Counted from the stretch's first letter, positions 51,733 through 62,081 are shown. The stretch: DNA of 64,000 bases from Reinekea blandensis MED297 (GCF_000153185.1 NZ_CH724151.1:325154-389153); one strand, 5' to 3'. The notes: generated by a model not told the origin, from the sequence alone. Translations and numbers: made by a program.

Positions 51733-52911
51733 TTATGGCCGATAGGTCAGTCCCAATCGCCATTCATACATGTTTTCTGATCCCGGCCAGCGGTAATCGC
51801 CACCCGTTGTGAATGCCCACTGCGGGTTCAATGAAGTCTGATAGTCAACACCAAACTGATGACGATCCGACACATCATTTTGCGAGTAATCATATCCGAT
51901 CGAATATAGGGTCTCGCCTCGCCCTTGCACAGACCACCCCAGGCTTATAACCCGATTGGTTTGTTCCTGTAGATCAGAAAGCTGTGCGACGGATAACCGG
52001 GTAGACGTCTGGGTTTGTGTAAAACCCACCGATGCCTGACTGCGATCGCCCGTGCGGATATTACTGAACTCAGTAATGATCTGGTTGACCGTCACCAACG
52101 ACGACTGATCAGCTTGCACATCAACACCATCAATTGTCAGTGCCGTCACAGAATCCAGAATCGAACGACGCCATTGCAAGGCCAGATCACCGATCCAGAC
52201 TGGCCGCTGCATTCCCAAGCTGCCCTCAATGCCGTCATCATCGCCTTCGGGAGTTCTTGTTAAACTGTAGTTCAGTGCCGCAGACAGCTCGGTATCGCTC
52301 AGACGATATCCAAACTGCCAACCCAGCCTGAGCGTTTGCTGATCGGCATCTGTCAGTCGACCGGAAAGATCGAGGCTCTGAGTTTGATCAGGCGAAACCC
52401 GCCACGTCAATGCATAACTAAGGTCCACTCGCTGAACTTCAGTTACCGCCTGCGGTTCCGCGTCCAGGCGAGTGTAATCCCAAGACAATGCAGCCCGATG
52501 CAACAACGTTTCAGATAGGGGGTGTACCACCGCCGTGGTCACACCGACTGAGTCCTGAATCCTTTCTGTTGAAGCAACAGGGTCTTCACTTTGGCGGTGT
52601 TGCTGATAAAAGCCCAGTTCATAAAACCGATTCGTCGCAAACAGATCTACGGCATTGGCACTTTGCCAGGACTCAAGTGTTGGTGACTGATCAAGACCGG
52701 CGGTCCAGTTGCCATTTATCGAGCTGTTTACGGTAATCAATGGGTGTTGGTAATCCAGTAATAACGCTGGTATCAAAAACCCGGATACGGCTTCATCGGT
52801 TCCTGATACACCGACGTCCAGCTGCGGCTCAATGGAAAGTTGAGCTGCCGCATTCGCCGCTAAAACCATCCCGGCGATGCTTTGGACGATCGCTGAACCT
52901 GCCTTCATCAC
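51733..52911 (-). CDS. Outer-membrane beta-barrel, exosortase-A locus type
   Basis: 392 residues with a signal peptide ending near LAANAAA. The rest alternates polar and hydrophobic residues in amphipathic strands typical of a porin-like barrel (AALSWDYTRLD, LRLGWQFGYRLSD, LSAALNYSLTR) and ends WRLGLTYRP, with aromatic residues near the C-terminus for BAM recognition. Exosortase-A loci encode such a barrel (TIGR03016) in this position, next to the autokinase. It probably forms or supports the outer-membrane EPS channel. It overlaps the kinase-like gene by 4 bases. Confidence 0.8.
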   Translation of the reverse strand: MMKAGSAIVQSIAGMVLAANAAAQLSIEPQLDVGVSGTDEAVSGFLIPALLLDYQHPLITVNSSINGNWTAGLDQSPTLESWQSANAVDLFATNRFYELGFYQQHRQSEDPVASTERIQDSVGVTTAVVHPLSETLLHRAALSWDYTRLDAEPQAVTEVQRVDLSYALTWRVSPDQTQSLDLSGRLTDADQQTLRLGWQFGYRLSDTELSAALNYSLTRTPEGDDDGIEGSLGMQRPVWIGDLALQWRRSILDSVTALTIDGVDVQADQSSLVTVNQIITEFSNIRTGDRSQASVGFTQTQTSTRLSVAQLSDLQEQTNRVISLGWSVQGRGETLYSIGYDYSQNDVSDRHQFGVDYQTSLNPQWAFTTGGDYRWPGSENMYEWRLGLTYRP

Positions 52912-53744
52912 TGTTGATACACAACCCCTGAAACGTTCGCGGCCCCGAGGGCCTCCACACAGTCTTCAATAGCATCAATGGCTGCTCGCCCATAGGGCAC
53001 TGTCAGGACCGAACGATCACAGTACTTAGTCAGAACCCGCGCTTCACTGCTGGACAATACCGGAGGCGCGTGAATGACAATAAACCGGTCACTGTAACGG
53101 TTTTTCAGTTCATAAATCAGTTCCTGCATCGTGCGCGATGAGAACTGCTCAACGGCTGATAAGGGATTGTGCCCAGCCGGTATCACACTGACACGATCAA
53201 TACCGCTCGGGTAGATAATGTTCTCCAAACCGATTTCCCGATCCAGTACATAGTCAGTGATGCCCGCTTCTAATTTGGCACTGACCAGTTTTTGCAGGTC
53301 TGTGCCATATGGGTTGCAATCCACCAGCAACGCGGACGCGCTGACATCCAACGCAAACGAAATGGCAAGGTTCATCGCCGTCACAATCGAACTGTCTTTT
53401 GCATCCACCGAAGACATCAGGACCGCAATATTTCCCGACTCATGCTCATCGAGGAGTTTAATCCGAAGCTCCCGATAGGCATTCAAAACCGCCCGGTTTT
53501 TCATGCCGGAATACACCAGTTTATTTTTTTTCATGACAGAAGCCGATAATGGGTTGGGGTTACGAATGTCCTTAACGGAACCTTCACGCGTCAAAAGGGT
53601 GTCTGACGGCAACAGGTCATTCAGCACCTGGGTGCCAGTCTTAGGTTTGGTTTTTACCATCGACGTCTGCGTTTCCGCTTTCGTCTCGAGACTGCGTTGG
53701 GTCTTGTTGCGCTCAAAGGCTTTATAAAGCTTACTCTGATCCAC
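52908..53744 (-). CDS. Exosortase-A locus tyrosine autokinase homolog, apparently degenerate
   Basis: 278 residues, aligned with the cytoplasmic BY-kinase domain that partners the Wzz-like protein. The Walker A lysine is missing: where GEGKT is expected, the sequence is SSVDAKDSSIV. The Walker B aspartate is replaced: IVIHAPPV instead of IVIDxPPV. The Walker A' Asp remains (LLVDCNPYG). No tyrosine cluster is seen at the C-terminus. It is therefore probably a non-kinase scaffold or regulator of chain length. Position between the Wzz-like and barrel genes is exactly that of the active kinase in related loci. Confidence 0.85.
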   Translation of the reverse strand: MDQSKLYKAFERNKTQRSLETKAETQTSMVKTKPKTGTQVLNDLLPSDTLLTREGSVKDIRNPNPLSASVMKKNKLVYSGMKNRAVLNAYRELRIKLLDEHESGNIAVLMSSVDAKDSSIVTAMNLAISFALDVSASALLVDCNPYGTDLQKLVSAKLEAGITDYVLDREIGLENIIYPSGIDRVSVIPAGHNPLSAVEQFSSRTMQELIYELKNRYSDRFIVIHAPPVLSSSEARVLTKYCDRSVLTVPYGRAAIDAIEDCVEALGAANVSGVVYQQ

Positions 53745-53765
53745 AGAATACTCCCGGAGTTAAAC

Positions 53766-55277
53766 TCAGATACTCAGACCCAAGGCCTGCAATGCTGATG
53801 TTCCGGCACTGAACAGACCATAAATCGACAAATATAAAACCAGCAGCAGGCCAATCAGAATCAGACTGCGACGACTGGCCACTTCACTCACCATACTGTC
53901 GTACATGGGGATTGCGGTGATCATGGGTACGTGGCTTGGCAACTGGTCTTCCATATAACTGGCGGATCGCACGCGTGGATCGAGCAGGACCATGACCACA
54001 ATCAAGCCTAATGGAAGCATCAGTCCGAGGACCGGACCAATCGCCGCAAAATGAGTAAGTTGTAAGCCATCCGACTGCAAAGGGTAGGATGCCGGTTCGT
54101 GGACCTTGTATGACACCCCCTGGCCTTCAATATCGAGCGTCATCGACAAACGAGCACTTTCACGACGCTGCAACATATCTTCATAGACATCTTTGGTGAC
54201 ATCGTAGTCCCGCGTCAGCTCTTTATAGGTGGCCTGTTTTTCCGCCACGGTTTCGGCATTCGACAATTCAGCCTGTAGCAATCGTTCAGTATTACTCAAG
54301 CGATTCTGGCGCGCTCTGAGATCTGCGCGTTCCGCACTGATGAGCTCTTTCAGGCTGGTGAATGCCGGGTTTTCTACCTGCGTGACATTACGCTCACCTT
54401 GCTGTGCAGAGCGATCAGCCGCGACTTTAGCTTCCAGTGCCGCGATCTGGTCTTTCAGACTGATAATGTCAGGGTGGGTATCCAAATAGGTTAAACGCAA
54501 ATCCGCAAGCTGCTGTTCAAACCCTTCCAACTGCCGCTCTTGGAAACTCGGAGCCCGCTCTGTTTCTATTTCCAGAAACTCAGGTTCTGAGCGCAGTTCT
54601 GCTTCATAACTGGCCAGACGCGATTCGTTGTCCTGAATTTCCAGCCTGAGCACCTGTATGGCATCTTTATACCGGGTCACGCGTTCGGCCACACTGGCTT
54701 CGGTAATATCGATATTCTGTGCAGAGAAGTCTTTCAGCGCACTCTCTGCGGCTTCAAGCTGTTGTTTGTATTTCACAACCTGAGCATCAATAAACTCAAA
54801 AGCGCTTTGCGATTCTTCTCGTTTTTTACGGGTTGTTTCAGAGAGAAAGTTGCGGGTGACCGCATCAATTACATTGAAAGACTGGTCTCTGTCACTGGAG
54901 GTATAACTGATGTTGACGTAGTCGCCGTTGGCTGAAATTTTCATCTTTGAGCGCAAGGTCGCCACGGCTTTATCCGGATCGGCAAAACCGGCATCGATGG
55001 CCACGGCGCGTAAAATCCGATCCGTAAAAATCGTGTCCCGGGCCTCTTTAGAGCGGTCAATATTGGTGATTTCAGCCTGGCCTTCCAATAAGCCACCAAT
55101 AATGTTGGTCACGTCGGCGTAGAGTATCACGCGAGATGTATAGTTTTTCGGCATCATGTAACCAGCGGTCAACACTCCGGCCGACAGCAGAACAAACGCC
55201 CCGAGTACGATATAGCGATAGCGCAACAGCTCAACAAGACAGGCGTGTAGAAATTCCCGGATATTTGTTGGATCCAT
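53766..55277 (-). CDS. Wzz/GumC-type chain-length determinant
   Basis: 503 residues. Two membrane helices flank a periplasmic domain: about 25-45 (VLGAFVLLSAGVLTAGYMM) and about 420-440, with a further hydrophobic tail around 465-490. The centre is a long coiled coil (about 170-370; KYKQQLEAAESALKDF, QLADLRLTYLDTHPDII). The last third contains the short motif YPLQSDGLQ near the second helix. Exosortase-A loci have this type (TIGR03007). It sets polymer length in the inner membrane and joins the Wza-like exporter. Confidence 0.85.
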   Translation of the reverse strand: MDPTNIREFLHACLVELLRYRYIVLGAFVLLSAGVLTAGYMMPKNYTSRVILYADVTNIIGGLLEGQAEITNIDRSKEARDTIFTDRILRAVAIDAGFADPDKAVATLRSKMKISANGDYVNISYTSSDRDQSFNVIDAVTRNFLSETTRKKREESQSAFEFIDAQVVKYKQQLEAAESALKDFSAQNIDITEASVAERVTRYKDAIQVLRLEIQDNESRLASYEAELRSEPEFLEIETERAPSFQERQLEGFEQQLADLRLTYLDTHPDIISLKDQIAALEAKVAADRSAQQGERNVTQVENPAFTSLKELISAERADLRARQNRLSNTERLLQAELSNAETVAEKQATYKELTRDYDVTKDVYEDMLQRRESARLSMTLDIEGQGVSYKVHEPASYPLQSDGLQLTHFAAIGPVLGLMLPLGLIVVMVLLDPRVRSASYMEDQLPSHVPMITAIPMYDSMVSEVASRRSLILIGLLLVLYLSIYGLFSAGTSALQALGLSI

Positions 55278-55909
55278 CAGAATTCCCCTCTCCAGATGCT
55301 CTTTTCAGGGATGGTCAGAATATCGGCGGGCTGCAACAGATAGTTGGTGCGAATGTCGCCCTCATTCAGGATGTCGTCCAGAAAGACCGGATACTCCCGA
55401 GTTCCCTGATCGGTTTCACGATTTAAAATCGCCCGGTTCCCTGCACCATAGTCGGAAACACCACCGGCAGCCAGAACGAGATCCATCACGGTCATGCCCT
55501 CAACAAAAGCAATGGACGTTGGTTGATTGACCTGTCCCATTGCCCGAACCCGGTATTGATAGGCGATGCTGACCGGGTTAGTGACCGTTACGGTAACCTC
55601 CGGCGTTTTGATCACTTGGCGCAGCGCCACGCTGATCACTTCCGCCAGGGCTTCCGGTGTGCGCGATTCCGCCCGAACATCACCCATAAGTGGCATGGTA
55701 ATGAACCCGTCCGGTCGAACGATGACACTGCGCGACAGATCCTGATTCCGCCATACATCGATGGTCAGCTGATCGGATATACCAATGACATAAGATTGCT
55801 GTTTATAAGTCCGCTCTGGCTGGGCAATCGAATCAACACCCCGACTGGCACAACCGAACACCAGAACCGATACCAAACCAAGAGCCAAAAGGCGTAGTGT
55901 CTTACTCAT
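55277..55909 (-). CDS. Wza-type polysaccharide export lipoprotein
   Basis: 210 residues. The signal ends VLVFGC (Cys20). It carries the polysaccharide biosynthesis/export domain (YVIGISDQLTIDVWRNQDLSR, VIVRPDGFITMPLMGDVRA) and a SLBB-like second half (YRVRAMGQVNQPTSIAF). It lacks the long C-terminal helix of E. coli Wza, so the neighbouring barrel may complete the channel. It shares one base with the next gene (stop/start overlap). Confidence 0.88.
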   Translation of the reverse strand: MSKTLRLLALGLVSVLVFGCASRGVDSIAQPERTYKQQSYVIGISDQLTIDVWRNQDLSRSVIVRPDGFITMPLMGDVRAESRTPEALAEVISVALRQVIKTPEVTVTVTNPVSIAYQYRVRAMGQVNQPTSIAFVEGMTVMDLVLAAGGVSDYGAGNRAILNRETDQGTREYPVFLDDILNEGDIRTNYLLQPADILTIPEKSIWRGEF

Positions 55910-55911
55910 GG

Positions 55912-57318
55912 TTAATGCACTCCTTTACCAAGAAGAACCACTTCCACGGTTTGAATCATAATCAACAGATCCATGACAAAGCTGTGGTTCTTGGTGTAAT
56001 ACAGATCGTATTCTAACTTCCCTTTGGCGTCCTCTACCGACGCGCCATAGGGATAATTCAACTGTGCCCAACCCATTAACCCGGGTTTTACCGCATGCCG
56101 ATGCGTATAAAAGGGAATGTCGCGCTCCAGCTGTTCGACAAACTCCGGCCGCTCGGGCCGCGGTCCGACAAAACTCATATCTCCGCGGATCACATTCCAC
56201 AGCTGTGGGATCTCATCCAGACGGGTATTACGGATGAAGGCCCCTACGCGAGTCACCCTGGAATCGTTCGCTTTCGCCCAGACCGCCTTGCCACCCTTTT
56301 CGGCGTCCTGACGCATTGAGCGGATTTTATAAATCTTAAAGGGCTTTCCATTGAACCCTGTGCGTACCTGCGAATACAGAATTGGCCGACCGGTCTCAAA
56401 GAAAACGGCCAAGGCCGCTAACAGAACAAATGGCAACAGAATGATGCCAAGAAGAACACTGACGGCTAGGTCAAACAGCCGTTTGGCAAAATCGCGGGAG
56501 CGAGAGACACGGAAGCCGTCGGAAAATACGATCCAGGAGGGTTGCAGGATATCCAACTTAACCTGATTCATTTCGCGCTCATAAAAGCTTAATGCGTTCG
56601 TTACCTCCACCCCGCCGAGTTTACAGCGAATCAGCTCCTGCATAGGGAAATGGCCGCCATCCGACTGCCGGCGTTCGCGCTGCGCCACCACGATTTCGGA
56701 AACCCGATTGGTGCGGCAGAAAGCCAACCAGTCATCCGGGGTCGTCATGCAATAGCGTGGATCGATGGCTTGGTCGGCATCGCCTACATAGCCCAGTACA
56801 CGAATACTCAAGCCCCGTTTATTGCGTTCATAGTCACTTTGCAGCTGGCGAGCATGTTCACCGGTTCCGAGAATCACAATCCGACGGGCCAACTGGTCAG
56901 AATCCACCAACTGGCTGAAGACTTTACGCACCGACAGCGTCATGCCGGTCGACACCATCACCACCCAGAACAGGTTACTCCCGCCTAAGTCCAATGCGGG
57001 CCAGACAAACGACAGGATGGTCACGGCTAACGCACCCAAAAAGCAGTAAGCCACCAGCGTGCGGAAAAACATCGCCAAAAAGCCTTCACGCATCAAAGCC
57101 AGGTACACGCCCATGGCCAGCGAACCACAGCTGAACAAAAAGGCATAAACCAGCGCGATTTCCGGATTCAGGGCAATATGAGCTTCGGGAACGACATTGA
57201 GCCACTGTTGGACATTGCCAACAATGTAAAAGCTACAAAAAAGAAGAAAAAACTCGAATGCGCCCAACAGAACATAGGGCACATGCAGATAATGTTTTCG
57301 AATGCGGATATAAGACAC
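55912..57318 (-). CDS. Polyprenyl-phosphate sugar-1-phosphate transferase (TIGR03013-like)
   Basis: 468 residues. The N-terminal half has four to five membrane helices and a Rossmann-like CoA-binding-type segment ([17 protein letters not shown]). The C-terminal half is the PglC/WbaP-type catalytic domain: [55 protein letters not shown] and [14 protein letters not shown]. It starts EPS synthesis by moving a sugar-1-phosphate from UDP-sugar to undecaprenyl phosphate. It is the first gene of the minus operon reaching to 49464. Confidence 0.9.
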   Translation of the reverse strand: MSYIRIRKHYLHVPYVLLGAFEFFLLFCSFYIVGNVQQWLNVVPEAHIALNPEIALVYAFLFSCGSLAMGVYLALMREGFLAMFFRTLVAYCFLGALAVTILSFVWPALDLGGSNLFWVVMVSTGMTLSVRKVFSQLVDSDQLARRIVILGTGEHARQLQSDYERNKRGLSIRVLGYVGDADQAIDPRYCMTTPDDWLAFCRTNRVSEIVVAQRERRQSDGGHFPMQELIRCKLGGVEVTNALSFYEREMNQVKLDILQPSWIVFSDGFRVSRSRDFAKRLFDLAVSVLLGIILLPFVLLAALAVFFETGRPILYSQVRTGFNGKPFKIYKIRSMRQDAEKGGKAVWAKANDSRVTRVGAFIRNTRLDEIPQLWNVIRGDMSFVGPRPERPEFVEQLERDIPFYTHRHAVKPGLMGWAQLNYPYGASVEDAKGKLEYDLYYTKNHSFVMDLLIMIQTVEVVLLGKGVH

Positions 57319-57724
57319 AATAGCTTCCTTGCAATGCGTTTTGGTGACGGCATCCTGCCACCGGGTATCGAATTGTCCGAGATATTCTGCGCCCTAAGAC
57401 CGCAAACTACAAGTGCTGTGAGCGTCAACGGCCTTTATATCGACGGACTGGACACCTTTAATATCAGCGTTGCACCGGGCAGAACAGGCTATCGGTCATT
57501 GTTCGTAACCGCGCGGATACTGATGTGTCATGACCAACGCTTGTGCGCATCGGGGATGAACCCGATCCTGATCATCGTTCAGTGGCGCCGCCACCTTGAT
57601 TTATCCGGGCCTTCAGGGCCAATCACGAAACCGTTGCTATACAAACACCGAGAAATGGCGTTAAAATTCTGTCTGTTATCTCACTCAGTACTCCACTGAG
57701 CCAAAACTGTTACAGGATGTAAAA
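57319..57724. other. 406-base divergent intergenic region
   Basis: It separates the divergent EPS operons (57318 minus and 57725 plus). One plus-strand ORF (57178-57699) spans it, but it begins inside the transferase gene, has no recognisable domain and is rejected. No strong sigma-70 or RpoN promoter was found by eye. Confidence 0.35.
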
Positions 57725-58648
57725 ATGTTGAACTCCACGGATCGGAACTCAGCAACATCAGCGATTCACGCGATGACGATTGATGTTGAAGACTATTTTC
57801 ATGTCGCCGCACTGAGTCGCGTTGTTCCCCCTAATCAATGGGATCGTCAACCATCACGCGTGGTCGATAATACCCGCAGGTTACTGGATTTATTTAACGA
57901 AAAGCAGATTCGCGCAACCTTCTTTGTCCTCGGCTGGGTGGCCGAACGTGAACCTGAGTTAATCCGAGATATTGCTAATGCCGGCCATGAAGTGGCCTCC
58001 CACGGTTACAGTCATCAACTTATTTATCGTCAATCACCGGAAGTTTTTCGCGAGGAAACCCGGCGTTCGAAAGAGATTCTCGAGTCGATTATCCAAAAAC
58101 CTGTCGAAGGCTATCGGGCAGCCAGTTATTCGATCACCAACAAATCGCTCTGGGCTCTGGACATACTGGCCGAGCTTGGATTTCGTTGGGACTCCAGTAT
58201 TTTTCCGATCTACCACGATAACTACGGTATTCCGGACACGCCCTGTGAGCCCTATACCATTCAGACCCGTTCCGGACAGACACTGACTGAGTTTCCAATC
58301 ACATCGGCGAAGGCGTTTGGTCTGTCCATCCCAGCCGCCGGTGGCGGTTATTTCCGTCAGTTCCCCTACCTGGTATTTCGTTATCTGTTCCGATTGGCCA
58401 GCGAAAACAACCGAACACCTAAGATCTTTTACCTGCACCCTTGGGAAATCGATCCGGATCAACCCCGATTCAATAACGCCAGTTGGCTGTCCCGGTTCCG
58501 GCATTACACCAACCTGCACCGTTGCGAAGCGCGATTGAATCGACTGATTGATGACTTTGAGTTCAGTACACTGACTGAAAGCCTGCAAAGCCATCTGCCG
58601 ACTGAGCGCTATACAAACCTGGAAAGCAATCTTGTCCGGCTGGCGTAA
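57725..58648 (+). CDS. Exosortase-A system polysaccharide deacetylase
   Basis: 307 residues, third NodB-type enzyme. It has MTIDVEDYFHVAAL near the start, FFVLGWVAEREPELIRDIANAGHEVASHGYSHQ as the metal-site region, and the later GYRAASYSIT and FYLHPWEIDPDQPR. This matches the TIGR03006/DUF3473 family tied to exosortase-A loci. It deacetylates the EPS, probably at the membrane. Followed 35 bases later by the UDP-GlcNAc dehydrogenase. Confidence 0.88.
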   Translation: MLNSTDRNSATSAIHAMTIDVEDYFHVAALSRVVPPNQWDRQPSRVVDNTRRLLDLFNEKQIRATFFVLGWVAEREPELIRDIANAGHEVASHGYSHQLIYRQSPEVFREETRRSKEILESIIQKPVEGYRAASYSITNKSLWALDILAELGFRWDSSIFPIYHDNYGIPDTPCEPYTIQTRSGQTLTEFPITSAKAFGLSIPAAGGGYFRQFPYLVFRYLFRLASENNRTPKIFYLHPWEIDPDQPRFNNASWLSRFRHYTNLHRCEARLNRLIDDFEFSTLTESLQSHLPTERYTNLESNLVRLA

Positions 58649-58683
58649 CGCCGCGGGCCGCTGCCTACATTAAGGAAAACCCT

Positions 58684-59976
58684 ATGACCGCTTCACATAA
58701 CCGCACCGTGTCCGTCATCGGCCTCGGCTACGTTGGACTCCCGGTGGCCGTCGCCTTCGGTCAGCAGTCCTTCAGCGTTGGATTCGACATTAACGCGCAG
58801 CGTATTGCCGAACTGAAAGATGGCCTGGACCATACACTGGAAGTTTCTTCTGATGCTCTGCGTTCAGCAAATGTCCTTTTCACCGATGATGCCACCGACC
58901 TGCAGAAGGCGGACTTCCACATTATCGGCGTGCCGACTCCGATTAATGATTCGAAACAGCCCGATCTGACGCCACTGATCAAGGCCAGCGAAACCCTGGG
59001 CCCTCAGTTGAAAAAAGGCGACATTGTTGTCTACGAATCCACGGTGTATCCGGGCACAACGGAGGAAGACTGTGTCCCTGTGCTCGAGCGCACATCAGGG
59101 CTGACCTGTGGTGTCGACTTCTTTGTTGGCTATTCACCGGAGCGGATCAACCCGGGCGATAAAGAACGCACCTTTACCAACATTCTGAAAATTGTGTCCG
59201 GCCAGACCCCGGAAGTTCTGGACATTGTTGCTGCGGTTTATGAATCCGTGGTCAAACCGGGCGTGCACCGTGCCGGCAGCATTAAAGTGGCCGAAGCGGC
59301 CAAGGTCATTGAGAACACACAACGAGACCTGAACATTGCGCTGATGAACGAACTGGCGATTATTTTCAACCACATGGAGATCGATACCATTGAGGTGCTG
59401 GAAGCCGCGGGTACCAAATGGAACTTCCTGCCCTTCCGTCCCGGTCTGGTAGGCGGCCACTGCATCGGCGTCGACCCCTATTATCTGACTCACAAAGCCG
59501 AAAAATTGGGCTATCATCCGGATGTCATCCTGGCTGGCCGCCGGATTAACGATGGCATGGGCGAGTACCTGGCTGGACAAATCGTCAAGCAGATGATCGC
59601 TGCTGACCAGCCGGTCAAAGGTGCACGTCTGGCGATTCAGGGCATTACCTTTAAAGAAGATTGCCCGGACATTCGCAACTCAAAGGTCATTGATGTGATT
59701 CGCGGGTTGCAGAGCTGGGGCATCGATGTCCTGGTTCAGGATCCACAGGCCAACAGTCAGGAAACGGAACATGAATATGGTATTCGCCTGGTTGATGCAT
59801 CTGAACTGACTGAACTGGATGGTATCGTTGTCTGCGTTGCACATCGTCAATATCGTGAAACCAGTGCGGCCGATTATAAAGCCCTGCTGAAACCCGGCGC
59901 GGGCGTGTATGATGTGAAGGCGATTCTGGACAGAGACGCGTTTCGCCAGCAAAACGTCCCTTTGTGGCGTTTATAA
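58684..59976 (+). CDS. UDP-N-acetylglucosamine 6-dehydrogenase (TviB/WbpA-like)
   Basis: 430 residues. The N-terminal NAD-binding Rossmann fold opens SVIGLGYVGLPVAVAFG. The central helix has KVIENTQRDLNIALMNELAI. The catalytic Cys260 is in LVGGHCIGVDPYYL, typical of UDP-GlcNAc/UDP-GalNAc rather than UDP-glucose dehydrogenases. The C-terminal ends IVVCVAHRQYRE. It oxidises C6 of UDP-GlcNAc (or UDP-GalNAc) to a uronate, using glmU product. Such a uronate would be a substrate for amidation by the protein at 22247. Confidence 0.9.
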   Translation: MTASHNRTVSVIGLGYVGLPVAVAFGQQSFSVGFDINAQRIAELKDGLDHTLEVSSDALRSANVLFTDDATDLQKADFHIIGVPTPINDSKQPDLTPLIKASETLGPQLKKGDIVVYESTVYPGTTEEDCVPVLERTSGLTCGVDFFVGYSPERINPGDKERTFTNILKIVSGQTPEVLDIVAAVYESVVKPGVHRAGSIKVAEAAKVIENTQRDLNIALMNELAIIFNHMEIDTIEVLEAAGTKWNFLPFRPGLVGGHCIGVDPYYLTHKAEKLGYHPDVILAGRRINDGMGEYLAGQIVKQMIAADQPVKGARLAIQGITFKEDCPDIRNSKVIDVIRGLQSWGIDVLVQDPQANSQETEHEYGIRLVDASELTELDGIVVCVAHRQYRETSAADYKALLKPGAGVYDVKAILDRDAFRQQNVPLWRL

Positions 59977-60000
59977 CCCACAGACCGTTGAGAGCAAATC

Positions 60001-61005
60001 ATGTATCTAGAGCACTTCGGATTTGATCGTCACCCATTCCGCATGGCCCCAGAGGAAGATTTTCTCTATATGTCGCGTCAGCACTCGCGCGCCTTTGTGT
60101 TCATGGATTCCGCCGTCTGGAGTCCGGAAGGGTTTGTGGTGATCAGTGGTGAGATCGGATCCGGTAAAACCACGCTGTTAAAAAAAATGATCTCGGATAT
60201 CAAAGACAGCGTCACCCTGTTTCACATTGCCTACACCAATCTTCAGGGCGATGATCTGTTCCAGCTGATCATGCAACAGGCCGGCATTCGTCTGACCGAC
60301 AGCAATAAGGTCACCATGCTGTTTGCCATTAACGAACACCTGAGGGCTTTGGCCAGCCGTGGCCAACCGGTCTTGCTGGCCATCGATGAAGCGCAAAACC
60401 TCAGTCATGAGAATCTCGAAGACATTCGCATGCTGGCTGGCATGGAAGGACCCAATGGTCCGGTTCTGCGCGTCATTCTGATGGGGCAGCCTGAGTTAAA
60501 AGATCAGATTGCCGGCATTCCTCAGCTCACTCAGCGGGTTAAGCTGTTCTTCCATCTGGAAGGGCTTTCTTTCGAAGATACTCAACATTACATCTACCAC
60601 CGGTTGACGGTCGCCGGGATACAAAATCAGGACCTGTTTCCTGAAAGCATCATCCGGGTTGTACACGAAAACTCGGGCGGCATTCCCCGCCTGATTAACA
60701 AAATCTGTGACGGCCTTTTGTTGTGCGCTTTTGCCGAAGATCGTCAACACCTTATCGGGTCGGACATTGATGAAATTCGCGATGAACTGCTGGTGTCGAC
60801 TGATGACATTGTGCGCACCAAAAAAGGTCAGCGCGATACCGGTCATAACACTCGCGGCCAGGGCAATCTTCAGAACTCGGCCGTTCTCGAACGTATTGCT
60901 ACGGCTCTGGAGTCCATCGATGAGCGTTTAGCTAAGTGGCAGGCGCCAGGTGATCCGAAGATAAAACTGTTCGAAGAAGCCCGGCGGCGAATTAAAGACA
61001 ACTGA
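60001..61005 (+). CDS. Exosortase-A system-associated ATPase
   Basis: 334 residues, ExeA/GspA-like AAA ATPase. It starts YLEHFGFDRHPFRMAPEED. Walker A is GEIGSGKTT (50-58, Lys56) and Walker B is LLAIDEAQN. The C-terminal ~60 residues lack a peptidoglycan-binding domain. The family (TIGR03015) is a fixed member of these loci, of unknown mechanism. It is the last gene of the plus operon from 57725 and is followed by a strong terminator. Confidence 0.88.
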   Translation: MYLEHFGFDRHPFRMAPEEDFLYMSRQHSRAFVFMDSAVWSPEGFVVISGEIGSGKTTLLKKMISDIKDSVTLFHIAYTNLQGDDLFQLIMQQAGIRLTDSNKVTMLFAINEHLRALASRGQPVLLAIDEAQNLSHENLEDIRMLAGMEGPNGPVLRVILMGQPELKDQIAGIPQLTQRVKLFFHLEGLSFEDTQHYIYHRLTVAGIQNQDLFPESIIRVVHENSGGIPRLINKICDGLLLCAFAEDRQHLIGSDIDEIRDELLVSTDDIVRTKKGQRDTGHNTRGQGNLQNSAVLERIATALESIDERLAKWQAPGDPKIKLFEEARRRIKDN

Positions 61006-61059
61006 CCCGCAAACCGATTGCGTCAGTGTTCATTGACAGACCCGCTCAGACTAAATCCA

Positions 61060-61086
61060 CCCCGCCCCTTGGCGGGGTTTTCGTTT
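61060..61086 (+). terminator. Rho-independent terminator of the tviB operon
   Basis: Perfect 7-bp GC stem CCCCGCC (61060-61066) / GGCGGGG (61071-61077), loop CCTT, then TTTTCGTTT. It lies 54 bases after the ATPase stop and closes the EPS region. Confidence 0.85.
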
Positions 61087-61226
61087 CATTCTAGGGTATT
61101 TATCAAGTCAACACGCCTGTGACCTATCAACGGTGCCGTTCATACGGTGCGCTGAGATAGAAACCATCCACAGGCTACCCTGAGTAATCAGGCTTCACAG
61201 TCATAACAAGAATGAAGAGACACGCT

Positions 61227-62078
61227 ATGAAACTGACGTCACTACTGGGCAATTCACAGAAACTAGATGGCGGCGCTATGTTTGGCAACGCCCCGAAGGC
61301 CATGTGGTCACAATGGTATCCCTGTGATGAAGAAAACCGCATCCATCTGCAGTGTCGCTGCCTGCTGGTTCAGGAAGAAGACCGGAACATTCTCTTCGAA
61401 ACCGGCGTCGGGGCATTTTTCGATCCGAAAATGAAAGACCGCTTTGGCGTCCAGGAAACCGAACATTGTCTCATTCAATCGCTTCAGGCGCTGGGACTGT
61501 CCGCGGACGACATCGACATCATTGTGCTGTCTCACCTGCACTTTGATCATGCAGGCGGACTGTTATCGGCCTATCAGCCGGATGAAGAACTGACATTGGC
61601 TTTTCCGAACGCCCGTATTATCGTCAGCGAAGCCGCCTGGCAACGCGCGATCAGTCCGCATGCACGTGACCGGGCATCCTTCATTGCACCGCTACCAGAC
61701 CTACTGGAACACAGCGGCCGGCTCGAACGCATTCAGGGTACCCGCTCCGCCACCCTGGGGGATCGATACCGTTTCCATTTCAGCGATGGACATACGCCGG
61801 GGATGCTGCTCACAGAAATCAACACCGATGACGGTCCGTTGGTGTTTGCCGCCGATCTGATCCCCGGCACCGCCTGGGTTCATGTGCCCATTACCATGGG
61901 GTATGACCGCTACCCGGAAATGCTGATCGACGAAAAACGACGTTTGCTGTCTGATTTGGCCGCCCGAAAAGGACGTCTCTTTTTCACACACGACCCAAGC
62001 ATTGCCGCCGCCCGGGTTGAAGTAAACGACAAAGGCCGTTACCTCCCCACAGACACCGTTGAGCAACTGAGTGCCTGA
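61227..62078 (+). CDS. MBL-fold metal-dependent hydrolase
   Basis: 283 residues from ATG 61227, which has GAAGAGA upstream; another start at 61212 has no ribosome site. The metallo-beta-lactamase motif is HLHFDHAGG (His103, His105, Asp107, His108). Later metal ligands are in FSDGHTPGM and FFTHDPSIA. Close in style to quorum-quenching lactonase or general Zn hydrolases; substrate unknown. Its own promoter region is the 140-base gap after the terminator. Not part of the EPS system. Confidence 0.85.
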   Translation: MKLTSLLGNSQKLDGGAMFGNAPKAMWSQWYPCDEENRIHLQCRCLLVQEEDRNILFETGVGAFFDPKMKDRFGVQETEHCLIQSLQALGLSADDIDIIVLSHLHFDHAGGLLSAYQPDEELTLAFPNARIIVSEAAWQRAISPHARDRASFIAPLPDLLEHSGRLERIQGTRSATLGDRYRFHFSDGHTPGMLLTEINTDDGPLVFAADLIPGTAWVHVPITMGYDRYPEMLIDEKRRLLSDLAARKGRLFFTHDPSIAAARVEVNDKGRYLPTDTVEQLSA

Positions 62079-62081
62079 AGA

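Noticed and set aside
57178-57699. 173-codon plus-strand ORF across the intergenic gap
   Set aside because: It starts inside the sugar-phosphate transferase gene, has a poly-Lys start and no known feature.
57319-57724. RpoN (-24/-12) promoter for PrsR control
   Set aside because: Several GG...GC candidates here and in the other main gaps had wrong spacing; no TGGCAC-N5-TTGC match was found by eye.
58034-58594. 186-codon minus ORF
   Set aside because: Shadow of the exosortase-A deacetylase gene on the other strand.
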